This document shows positions 10,659 to 17,976 of a DNA stretch of 64,000 nt, in pieces. Positions within the stretch are counted from its first letter, which is position 1. Every line of letters starts with the position of its first letter. The notes under the pieces were generated by a model. It worked only from the letters and a program-made list of their open reading frames with translations. It did no database searches and was not told the DNA's origin. The position numbers and the translations under genes are program-made. The stretch comes from Archangium sp. (GTDB lineage: Bacteria; Myxococcota; Myxococcia; Myxococcales; Myxococcaceae): the NCBI GenBank assembly GCA_030695565.1, contig JAUYRZ010000083.1:32047-96046 (forward strand), in the 5' to 3' direction.

Positions 10659-11593
10659 AAACCCTCAAGCTGTCAGCGCTCTCCGTCGTCGTGCTCCTCG
10701 GCGGTTGCCGCGGTTGGGACACCGAAGAGCGGCCGATTCATCTCATCAAGAACATGGACACCCAGGAGAAGGGCAAGGCGTACCGCCGCGACTCCACGGG
10801 TCTGTTCGCCGATGGTCGCATGTCGCGGCTGCCCGTCGAAGGCACGCTCGCGCAGGGCCAGCTGGTCGAAGACTTCCAGTTCGAGGAAGGCATCGACGAG
10901 GTCACCCCGGGCGAGCCCACCCAGGCGTTCCCCGCGAGCGTGAAGTCCGAGATGGACCTCAACGTCGCGCGTGGTCAGAACCGGTACCAGATCTACTGCA
11001 CGCCGTGCCACGGCCCTGCGCTGGACGGGAAGGGTACTGTCGCCGGTCTCGCGCTCGATGGTGGGCCTCGGCTCACGGTGGCACCTCCCAGCCTGCACCT
11101 GGAGCGCATCTCCAAAGAGATGGTCGTCGGGAAGATCTACTCGGCGATTCGCAACGGCGTGAACAACGGCAACATGCCGAGCTATGCGGCGCAGCTCTCC
11201 ACGGCAGATCGGTGGGCGATCGTCGCGTACGTGAAGAGCGAGCAGATGAAGAAGGACTCTTCGGTTCCGCTCGAGCCGGGCAAGGTGGCCGGTCCCGACA
11301 TCTCGAAGGGTGCGACTGCCGAAGCTGGGGCCGTTCTGTACAAGTCGAAGGGCTGCAACGCCTGTCACTCCGTCGACGGCACCAGGGTCGTCGGCCCGAC
11401 CTTCAAGGGCATCTGGGGCCGCGTCGAAGGCACCAACGCGGGCGACGTGACCGTCGACCTCGCGTACGTGAAGGAGTCGATCCTCAATCCGATGGCGAAG
11501 ATCGTGAACGGCTACCCGCCCGCCATGCCGCCTCAGCAGCTCAATGATCTCGAGGTCGAGAGCATCACGCTGTTCATGCAGACGTTGAAGTGA
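10655..11593 (+). CDS. actE: Alternative complex III subunit E, dihaem cytochrome c lipoprotein
   Basis: This 312-residue lipoprotein (lipobox LGGC at 15-18) carries two CxxCH motifs, CTPCH at about 115 and CNACH at about 233, each in its own cytochrome c domain. Simple ActE proteins have one haem. The second domain resembles the separate or fused cytochrome that passes electrons from ACIII to a cytochrome oxidase. Because the oxidase genes lie just upstream, the extra domain may serve as a built-in electron wire in an ACIII-oxidase supercomplex; this is inference. It starts at GTG overlapping the actD stop. Confidence 0.9.
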   Translation: MKTLKLSALSVVVLLGGCRGWDTEERPIHLIKNMDTQEKGKAYRRDSTGLFADGRMSRLPVEGTLAQGQLVEDFQFEEGIDEVTPGEPTQAFPASVKSEMDLNVARGQNRYQIYCTPCHGPALDGKGTVAGLALDGGPRLTVAPPSLHLERISKEMVVGKIYSAIRNGVNNGNMPSYAAQLSTADRWAIVAYVKSEQMKKDSSVPLEPGKVAGPDISKGATAEAGAVLYKSKGCNACHSVDGTRVVGPTFKGIWGRVEGTNAGDVTVDLAYVKESILNPMAKIVNGYPPAMPPQQLNDLEVESITLFMQTLK

Positions 11594-11606
11594 TCAGAGG
11601 CCGACC

Positions 11607-12848
11607 GTGAGCCACGAAATCAAGAAGCCGGAAGACATTCAGATTCCCCCGTCGAGCTTCCTCGCGAAGCTGCCCATCCTGGGCGGCATCATGGCGGTCG
11701 CTGGGCTGGGCGCCACGCTGGGCTCGGCCTTTGGCGAGCACAAGGCGCGCGCGATGTTCAGCTACCTCTGGGCGTTCGAGACGGTGCTGGCGGTCGCGCT
11801 CGGCGGCCTGGGGTGGCTGCTGATCGATCACACCGTTCGCTCCGGTTGGGGCGTGGTGGTGCGTCGCTTCGTCGAGACCACCTCGGCGACGTTGCCGGTG
11901 TTCATCCTGCTCTGGCTGCCCATCGGCTTCCTCGGCTTCCACGAGCTGTTCCCGTGGAGCCACGAGAGCGACCCGATCCTCCTGAAGAAGGCGTGGTTCC
12001 TGAGCCCGGGCTTCTGGTACGGCCGCTCGTTCTTCTACCTCGTGGTCTGGGCGGCGCTGGGCTGGTGGCTCTACAGCACGTCGATCAAGCAAGACTCGCT
12101 GTCCGGTGACGAGAACGCGCCGCAGCGCGAGAAGCTGATCCACACCATCCGCAAGGTGTGTGCGGCGGGCTTGCCCCTCTACGGTGTGACGCTCTCGTTC
12201 GGCGCGATCGACTGGCTGATGTCGCTCCAGCCGCACTGGTACTCGACCATCTTCGGCGTCTACTACTTCACGGCCGGCATCCTGGCGTTCTTCGCCTTCG
12301 TGACGCTGATGTCGATGGCGGCGCAGGCGTCTGGTGCGCTCAAGACGGCGATCAACACCGAGCACTTCCACGACCTCGGCAAGTTCATGTTCGGCTACAC
12401 GATCTTCTGGGCGTACATCGCGTTCAGCCAGTTCGTGCTGATCTGGTACGCGAACATTCCGGAAGAGACCGAGTTCTACATGGTCCGCATGGAAGGCGGC
12501 TGGCAGTACATCTCGTACGGTCTGCCCATCGCGCACTTCTTCGTGCCGTTCCTGTTCATGCTGTCGCGTCAGATCAAGCGCAACCGCTCGTTCCTGGCCT
12601 TCGGCGCCGTGTGGACGCTCGTCATGCACTGCGTCGACATCTACTGGCTGGTGATGCCGAACTACGGCGCGCACGGTGAAGGCGGTCACCACGAGCCGCA
12701 CCTCGCTCCGAGCTACCTCGACTTCACGGCGCTGCTGGGTATGGCCGGCGTGTTCCTCGCGGTCTACGGCGTGCTCTTGAACCGGAACAAGGTCGTGGCC
12801 ATCAACGACCCCCGGCTCCCCGAGTCGCTGGCGCACGAGAACTACTGA
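11607..12848 (+). CDS. actF: Alternative complex III subunit F, NrfD-like membrane protein
   Basis: This 413-residue membrane protein has about ten hydrophobic helices and is the shorter homologue of ActC. The GTG start is preceded by AGAGGCC. It ends the act operon in the canonical order A-B-C-D-E-F. Its C terminus overlaps by 7 bases the end of the convergent gene at 12842-13543, so there is no room for a separate intrinsic terminator after it. The assignment rests on family features and gene order. Confidence 0.92.
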   Translation: MSHEIKKPEDIQIPPSSFLAKLPILGGIMAVAGLGATLGSAFGEHKARAMFSYLWAFETVLAVALGGLGWLLIDHTVRSGWGVVVRRFVETTSATLPVFILLWLPIGFLGFHELFPWSHESDPILLKKAWFLSPGFWYGRSFFYLVVWAALGWWLYSTSIKQDSLSGDENAPQREKLIHTIRKVCAAGLPLYGVTLSFGAIDWLMSLQPHWYSTIFGVYYFTAGILAFFAFVTLMSMAAQASGALKTAINTEHFHDLGKFMFGYTIFWAYIAFSQFVLIWYANIPEETEFYMVRMEGGWQYISYGLPIAHFFVPFLFMLSRQIKRNRSFLAFGAVWTLVMHCVDIYWLVMPNYGAHGEGGHHEPHLAPSYLDFTALLGMAGVFLAVYGVLLNRNKVVAINDPRLPESLAHENY

Positions 12849-13543
12849 GCTGAAGGAACGCGTCGACGGCGGAACAGCGTCGACGCGAGCAACACCAAGG
12901 GAAGCACCGGTGCGACCGAGCAGGAACGGTCGGCCGGAGTGGTCGCCACGACGTCGGTGACCTCGCTCGCATTGCCCGCAGCATCGACGCGGAGGGCTTG
13001 CAGCCGCGTCTCTCCAGCACGCAGCCCCACGATGCTGACTGAGCCAGCAAGGCTCGCAGCGACGACCGTGGTGGGTTGCCAGGTCTGGCCTTCGTCCAGC
13101 ACCACCAGGAACGAGTCGGCGTCTGCCGAGGTGATGGTGGTCAGTGAGCTCATCTGCCCGACCTTGCCCGTGCTGCTCACGACGACCTGCGGGGCGCCAG
13201 GGGGCGTCGTGTCGACTTCAGCGGTCACGTTGAAAGTGACCAGCTTGTCTCCGAACTGACGCACTTCGTACGCGCCGGGAGCGAGCGCAGCGCGAGGGGT
13301 CAGCTGGGTGACACCCTGACCGAAGAGCCCCCGGATCGAGACCGTTGTGACCGCGACCTCGGTGCCCTGCGGGCCAGAGACCTGCACGAAGTTGTTGTCT
13401 CCGAAGACCCAGATCTTCGTGTTGCTCGGGACCACCGCAGCATTGCGGGGAAAGACTTCGGGTGGCGGCGGGGCGATCGGCACGGCCCACGTGACGGTGG
13501 CGAACCCCAGGGCACTCCAGACCAAGGCCAGGCGGACGTTCAT
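12842..13543 (-). CDS. Exported protein with MYXO-CTERM-like C-terminal anchor
   Basis: This protein of about 233 residues starts at the ATG whose complement is at 13541-13543, giving a clean signal peptide (MNVRLALVWSALGFATVTWA). The middle part is beta-rich with Ig/fibronectin-like phrases such as LRVDAAGNASEVTDV. The C terminus has a cysteine (RSCS), a hydrophobic run and RRRR, the layout of the MYXO-CTERM surface-sorting signal of myxobacteria. It may therefore be processed and displayed on the cell surface. The specific role is unknown. It is convergent with actF and divergent from the next gene. Confidence 0.75.
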   Translation of the reverse strand: MNVRLALVWSALGFATVTWAVPIAPPPPEVFPRNAAVVPSNTKIWVFGDNNFVQVSGPQGTEVAVTTVSIRGLFGQGVTQLTPRAALAPGAYEVRQFGDKLVTFNVTAEVDTTPPGAPQVVVSSTGKVGQMSSLTTITSADADSFLVVLDEGQTWQPTTVVAASLAGSVSIVGLRAGETRLQALRVDAAGNASEVTDVVATTPADRSCSVAPVLPLVLLASTLFRRRRVPSAQ

Positions 13544-13617
13544 GGGACCGAGGCTAGCGTGGAGCATCGCAAGCGACACCGTGGCCTGCGAGGCGACAGG
13601 TCTCGGCGCCAACCACC

Positions 13618-14418
13618 GTGATCGACACGCGAGCGAGGTTGGCCTGCGCCGTGCTCTGCGCCGTCGCTTCTGTCGCTGCTGCCCAGACCTGCGACTTCAC
13701 GCTGTGTCCACACGGCTGGGAGTACCGGCCGAGCACCTTCTCTGCCGACGAAGGTACCTGCCATCACTGCGATTGGTTTGGGTACTGCTCGCACACGATC
13801 AATCAATGTCCCGAGGGCAGCACGCTCAATCAGAAGACCGGCCTGTGCACGTGGGACCTCTGTGGTGGCGACGGCTGCGGTGGTGAGCTTCCGTTGTGCG
13901 ACGCGCCCGCGCGGTACACGGGATCGAACGTCGATTGGATCGGCGTGTACGGCGTGTGCACCACCGGCCCGAACTTCCCGACGTGGGCGATCGCGCATGA
14001 GGTGCGGCGTTGCCGGGATGACTTCGAGCTCGATACGAAGCGAGGCGTCTGCGTGAAGACGTGCGCACTTGCCGATCTGATTCTCGCCAAGCCGTTCCTC
14101 CTCAACGAGAAGGGTACCGTCGTGACGTCCGTGCGGGTGGGCCAGCCCTACTCCGTGTGCGTGCAGGTTCAGAACATCGGGGGTGGAGATGCGGGCACCT
14201 TCAAGGTCGCCGGTGGTGGGTTGGCCGTGCCGTTCAATCCGACCGTCGTGGTCTCGAGCCTGGCCGCAGGCGACGTCACCGACGTCTGTGTGAACTATCC
14301 GACGACGCCCTCGGCGGGTGCGTACCGGGTCGGCGTCACGGCAGACAGCACGGGGCTGGCGACGGAGAGCGACGAGACCAACAACGAGCTGATTGTGAAC
14401 GTCAGCGTCGTTCCCTGA
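13618..14418 (+). CDS. Secreted Cys-rich protein with C-terminal CARDB-like domain
   Basis: This 266-residue protein starts at GTG, with a signal peptide ending near VASVAAAQT. Residues about 25-150 are rich in cysteine (CDFTLCPHG, CHHCDWFGYC and others), suggesting disulfide-bonded repeats. Residues about 155-266 read as a CARDB-type adhesion domain, with phrases like CVQVQNIGGGDAG and ESDETNNELIVNV. The protein is probably exported and structural or adhesive. The 74-base divergent gap to the gene on its left probably holds both promoters. No enzymatic motif is visible. Confidence 0.7.
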   Translation: MIDTRARLACAVLCAVASVAAAQTCDFTLCPHGWEYRPSTFSADEGTCHHCDWFGYCSHTINQCPEGSTLNQKTGLCTWDLCGGDGCGGELPLCDAPARYTGSNVDWIGVYGVCTTGPNFPTWAIAHEVRRCRDDFELDTKRGVCVKTCALADLILAKPFLLNEKGTVVTSVRVGQPYSVCVQVQNIGGGDAGTFKVAGGGLAVPFNPTVVVSSLAAGDVTDVCVNYPTTPSAGAYRVGVTADSTGLATESDETNNELIVNVSVVP

Positions 14419-14428
14419 CCGATTCGGC

Positions 14429-14483
14429 GAATTCGGTTGTGACGAAAGGGACCCTAGCCCGGCCTATCGTCACAACCGAATTC
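14429..14483. repeat. Perfect 17-base inverted repeat with 21-base loop
   Basis: The arms at 14429-14445 and 14467-14483 are exact reverse complements (the left arm begins GAATTCGGTTG). The loop contains a further short dyad, AGGGACCCT. It lies 11 bases after the stop of the Cys-rich CARDB gene. There is no T run after it, so it is not a standard intrinsic terminator, though it may still stop or protect the upstream transcript. It could also be a mobile-repeat remnant or a protein-binding site. Confidence 0.85.
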
Positions 14484-14578
14484 CGCTGCTCGATGCGCGG
14501 GCGAGAACATGCAGGCCCGAATCGCCGCCACCGCGCCCGTGTTCAGCTGGGAGGGAGCACTTCGGCGCATGCCGCAAG

Positions 14579-14608
14579 TGGCATCTCGACTTCGCTCGAT
14601 GCGAACGG
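14579..14608. repeat. Dispersed 30-base intergenic repeat, copy 1
   Basis: The sequence begins TGGCATCTCGACTTCGCTCG and ends GATGCGAACGG. It matches 25353-25382 in 29 of 30 positions; the only difference is T versus G after CGACT. The element has an imperfect dyad (GCATcTCGA and TCGATGC) and can form a small stem-loop. Two nearly identical intergenic copies about 10.8 kb apart suggest a genome-wide REP-like family. Confidence 0.75.
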
Positions 14609-14650
14609 TGAGTGGCCCCTCGACTGCTCTCGGGGTGAACGGTACGAAGC

Positions 14651-14673
14651 ACTCCGGTCCTTCTGCCCGGAGT
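14651..14673 (+). promoter_or_regulatory. 5' UTR hairpin covering the ribosome-binding site of 14678
   Basis: ACTCCGG (14651-14657) pairs exactly with CCGGAGT (14667-14673) across a 9-base loop. The only Shine-Dalgarno-like sequence of the next gene, GGAG at 14669-14672, lies inside the 3' arm, 5 bases before the ATG. In RNA the hairpin would hide the site, so translation could depend on structure opening. Regulation is inference; the base pairing is seen. Confidence 0.45.
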
Positions 14674-14677
14674 CCCC

Positions 14678-15322
14678 ATGAAGATGTCGTGCCTCGTACC
14701 CCTGGTGCTCGCGCTGTGCGCAGCGACGACGGCCCAGGCAGAGAGCCGTTCCGCGCGTCTGCTCAGTGACGCCCCGAAGCTGATCGCTGGAGCCACACCC
14801 CGACTGCTCGACGCCGCGCTCGCTGCTGCCGACGTGAAGGAACTCGCCAACGCGCCCATCGAGTTCGGTGAACACTTCGCCAAGACCGCCGCGGTGGGCA
14901 TGGCTTCTTCCGTCACCGGCGTGCTCATCGGCGCGGGCCTCGGCGTGTTGTCGAACAACCTCATCGCCGCCGCCATCCCCGTGCTGCTGGCGAACCTGTT
15001 CCTGCCGCCCATCGTCACCGTGCTGGTCGCGATGCTCATCGGCAACTGGGACTCGCCGGGGCGCTTCAGCTTCTGGCTGCCGCTCGCGGGCGCCTTCGTG
15101 GCCAACGCCGCCGCCTACGTGCTGGCGAGCCTGCTCTTCGTGGTGCCGTGGACCAACCCGGCCGCGCTGCTGATCTACTCACTCATCGACGGCCTGCTCA
15201 TGAGCGGCGCCAGCGTGGGCCTCATGCACGCGACGCAGAAGAAGCAGCCGGTCGTGGTGACCTCGTTCATTCCGGGCATCACGGACACCACGATGGTCCC
15301 GCTGATGAAGGTGAGCCTGTGA
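14678..15322 (+). CDS. Exported multi-helix membrane protein of unknown function
   Basis: This 214-residue protein has a signal peptide (cleavage near TTAQAES), a short periplasmic stretch, and three or four hydrophobic segments (about residues 68-90, 93-122, 130-152 and 160-178). No catalytic motif or family is recognised. It overlaps the downstream serine hydrolase by 4 bases (GTGA), which in turn overlaps the next lipoprotein, so the three are probably made together. Its role may relate to the envelope, but nothing in the sequence shows this directly. Confidence 0.65.
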   Translation: MKMSCLVPLVLALCAATTAQAESRSARLLSDAPKLIAGATPRLLDAALAAADVKELANAPIEFGEHFAKTAAVGMASSVTGVLIGAGLGVLSNNLIAAAIPVLLANLFLPPIVTVLVAMLIGNWDSPGRFSFWLPLAGAFVANAAAYVLASLLFVVPWTNPAALLIYSLIDGLLMSGASVGLMHATQKKQPVVVTSFIPGITDTTMVPLMKVSL

Positions 15323-16440
15323 GAGCGCTCCTCGTTGCGTTGACGGTGTCGTCCTCCTTTGCGCTCGCGCAGAACTGCCCGACGCGCGCCACCTGGCCCA
15401 CCACCGAGTGGCCGCAGAACCTGGCGACTGGCAAAGACGCGCAGATCAAAGCGCTGGAAGACTTCGCCTTCACCATCATCGGCAAAGACTCCGAGCGGCT
15501 GGGCTACCGCACCGAAGGCCTGGTCATCATCAAGAACGGCGCGATCGTCTATGAGCGCTACGCGCGCGGCTTCGACGAGACCAAGCGGCACCTCTCGTGG
15601 AGCGTCGCCAAGAGCATCTCCAGCGCGCTGGTCGGCGTGGCGGTGAAACAGGGTGTGCTCAACCTCGACGACGGCGTCTGCCAGCTTCTCCCCGACTTCG
15701 AAGGCACGCCTCAGTGCGCCATCACCGTGAAAGACGCGATCACCTTCGGCACCGCGCTGGGCTGGCAGGAAGAATACGAAGACCAGAGCTACCAGGTGTC
15801 TTCCGTCATCTCGATGCTCTTCGGCTCGGGCCACAAGGATCAGCTCAGGCACATCCTCACGCACAAGCTGGTCGCTGAGCCCGGCAAACGCTGGAGCTAC
15901 TCCACCGGCGACGCCGAGCTCGCTTCGGCGCTCGCCAAGACCGCGCTCTCCAAAGGCCACGGCAAAGACGCCTTCTGGAAGCTGCTCTTCGACCCCATCG
16001 GCATGCAGCGCGCGACGTTCGAAGAAGACGCCAGGGGCACCCCGCTGGGCGGCTCGATGGTCTTCGCCACGCCGCGTGACTTCGCGAAGTTCGGCTATCT
16101 CTTCCTCAACGACGGCTGCTGGAACGGCGAGCGCATTCTCCCCGAGGGTTGGGTCGCGGCCAGCACCACGCCTTCCGACGTGTTCGTGGCCACCGCGCCC
16201 GAGGACGAGAAGACGCCCTCGGGCTACTCGTGGTGGCTCAACCGCCCGGTGCCTTCGCAGAACAAGCCGGCCCCCTGGCCCGACGTCCCCGAAGACACCT
16301 ACGCGGCGCTCGGCCACTGGGGCCAGCGGATCATCGTGGTGCCCTCCGAAGACGTGATCGTCGTGCGTGTCGGCGACGACCGCGACGGCAGCATCGGCGT
16401 GAACGAGCTCACCAGGCTCAGCCTGGCGGTGACGCGATGA
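15319..16440 (+). CDS. Secreted serine hydrolase, class C beta-lactamase/esterase family
   Basis: This 373-residue protein starts at the GTG overlapping the upstream stop, with a signal peptide ending near SFALAQ. The SxxK active-site motif is S95-VA-K98, the second motif is Y194-S-T in place of the usual YxN, and GHWGQ near the C terminus matches the HxG/KTG-like third motif. This family includes esterases, D-aminopeptidases and penicillin-binding-like hydrolases, so the substrate cannot be read from the sequence. It is flanked by coupled exported proteins. Confidence 0.85.
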   Translation: MRALLVALTVSSSFALAQNCPTRATWPTTEWPQNLATGKDAQIKALEDFAFTIIGKDSERLGYRTEGLVIIKNGAIVYERYARGFDETKRHLSWSVAKSISSALVGVAVKQGVLNLDDGVCQLLPDFEGTPQCAITVKDAITFGTALGWQEEYEDQSYQVSSVISMLFGSGHKDQLRHILTHKLVAEPGKRWSYSTGDAELASALAKTALSKGHGKDAFWKLLFDPIGMQRATFEEDARGTPLGGSMVFATPRDFAKFGYLFLNDGCWNGERILPEGWVAASTTPSDVFVATAPEDEKTPSGYSWWLNRPVPSQNKPAPWPDVPEDTYAALGHWGQRIIVVPSEDVIVVRVGDDRDGSIGVNELTRLSLAVTR

Positions 16441-16745
16441 AGAACGTGCTTTCACTGGTCGCCTTCGCGCTGCTCGCCAGTTGCGCCGACGAGAACGGCA
16501 CGCCGCGCACCTACGACAACAACGACCTCGAGCTGGCGGTGGGTAACTCCGCGCGCATGGGCTGCAGCTGCATGTTCGTGATGGAGATGGATGAGGCGTA
16601 CTGCCGCGCCTGGGTGAAAGCCTCGCCGGATGTGGCGAAGGTCTCCTTCGATGTGGCGAACAAGCGCGTACAGTCTTCTGCATTCATCAGCTGGGCCGCC
16701 ACGGCCCGGTTCGTAGATGAGAAGAAGGGCTGCATCCTGGAATGA
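16437..16745 (+). CDS. Small putative lipoprotein
   Basis: This 102-residue protein has a lipoprotein signal (FALLASC, with Cys at about 16) and a short domain with several cysteines (MGCSCMF, AYCRAW, KKGCIL). It starts at an ATG that overlaps the serine hydrolase stop. No family is recognised. The cysteines beyond the lipid-attachment one could form disulfides in the periplasm. It is the last gene of the coupled trio starting at 14678. Confidence 0.65.
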   Translation: MKNVLSLVAFALLASCADENGTPRTYDNNDLELAVGNSARMGCSCMFVMEMDEAYCRAWVKASPDVAKVSFDVANKRVQSSAFISWAATARFVDEKKGCILE

Positions 16746-16761
16746 CCGAGAGGCGGAGCGA

Positions 16762-17973
16762 ATGAGCAGTGACAGTGCGGTCACTCAGCGCGCCTTCCTC
16801 ACCGGGGCGCGGCTCAAGATCAGCAGGCTTCAGCTCGACGGCGATCTCGACGACCTCTATCGCCAGGTGGCGGAGATCTCCTCGCAAGCGCTCAATGTGG
16901 AGCGGGTCGGCGTCTGGTTCTTCGACCCGGGCTTCACCTCGTTGTCCTGCAAGCTGCTGCACGACGTAAAAGGTGACGGCGCGCCGCCACCGCTCCTGAT
17001 GTCGAAGCACCCCGGCTACCTCACCGCCATCCGCGAGCACCGCTTCGTGGCCGTCGACGACGCGCGCACCGCGTCGCCCACCAAGGAGCTGCTGGACTAC
17101 CTCGAGACGTGGAACGTGACCTCGATGCTGGACGCCGCCGTGTACCGCAACGGCGCGATGGTGGGCATCGTCTGCCACGAGCACGTGGGGCCGAAGCGGT
17201 CGTGGAAGCGCGAGGAGTGCCAGTTCGCGGCCACCGTGGCCGACCTGCTCTCGCACTTCATCGAGGTGAATGATCGGCTCGCGGCCGAAGCGCTCACCCA
17301 CGCGCTCGAGCTCAAGCTCAAAGACGCGCACCGGCTCGATGCCCTCGGTCGAATGGCGGCGGGCGTGGCGCACGATCTCAACAACCTGCTGGGGGTGATC
17401 ACCAGCGGCCTGCTGGTGCTGCAGCGGGGTGGTGGCCTCGACGTGATCGCTCCGATGGAGGAGTCAGCCCGGCACGCGGCTGCGCTCGTCGCGCAGCTGA
17501 TGTCGCTGGGCCGCAAGAAGACCCCGGCGGCGATGCAGCAGCCGCTCGAACCCGTGATGGCCGAGCTCGAGAAGCTCGTCGCCGCGCAGACGAAGCCAGG
17601 CTGGCGCGTGGTGTTCGACGTCGAGACGGGCCTGCAGATCTGGGCCGACACGGGGCAGCTCCACCAGGTGCTGCTCAACCTCGTGCTCAACGGCATGCAA
17701 GCGATGCCCAGCGGTGGGGTGGTGGTGGTGCGCGCGAATCGGAAGAATGGCGGCATCCACTTCGCGGTGATCGACGGTGGCGTGGGCATCCCCGAGGAGA
17801 ACCTCGAGAAGCTGTTCGACCCGTTCTACACGACGCGCGCCGACGGCCACGGCATCGGCCTGGCGGTGGTGCAGCAGCTGGTCTCGCAGCACGGTGGCGA
17901 GCTCTCCGTCAGCTCCGCCCCCGGTGATGGCTCGACCTTCGAGGTGTGGTGGCCGGAGTCGGTTCCCGGGTGA
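16762..17973 (+). CDS. GAF-domain sensor histidine kinase
   Basis: This 403-residue soluble kinase has an N-terminal GAF-like sensor domain (about residues 28-172), a dimerisation/phosphoacceptor region with H204 in AAGVAHDLNNLL, and a HATPase domain (about 262-398) with the N box LNLVLNGMQAM, DGGVGIPEENLE, LFDPFYTT and GHGIGLAVV. There is no transmembrane segment, so it senses a cytoplasmic signal. The ATG at 16762 follows GAGGCGGAGCGA. No response regulator is next to it, so it is an orphan kinase. Confidence 0.92.
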   Translation: MSSDSAVTQRAFLTGARLKISRLQLDGDLDDLYRQVAEISSQALNVERVGVWFFDPGFTSLSCKLLHDVKGDGAPPPLLMSKHPGYLTAIREHRFVAVDDARTASPTKELLDYLETWNVTSMLDAAVYRNGAMVGIVCHEHVGPKRSWKREECQFAATVADLLSHFIEVNDRLAAEALTHALELKLKDAHRLDALGRMAAGVAHDLNNLLGVITSGLLVLQRGGGLDVIAPMEESARHAAALVAQLMSLGRKKTPAAMQQPLEPVMAELEKLVAAQTKPGWRVVFDVETGLQIWADTGQLHQVLLNLVLNGMQAMPSGGVVVVRANRKNGGIHFAVIDGGVGIPEENLEKLFDPFYTTRADGHGIGLAVVQQLVSQHGGELSVSSAPGDGSTFEVWWPESVPG

Positions 17974-17976
17974 GAC

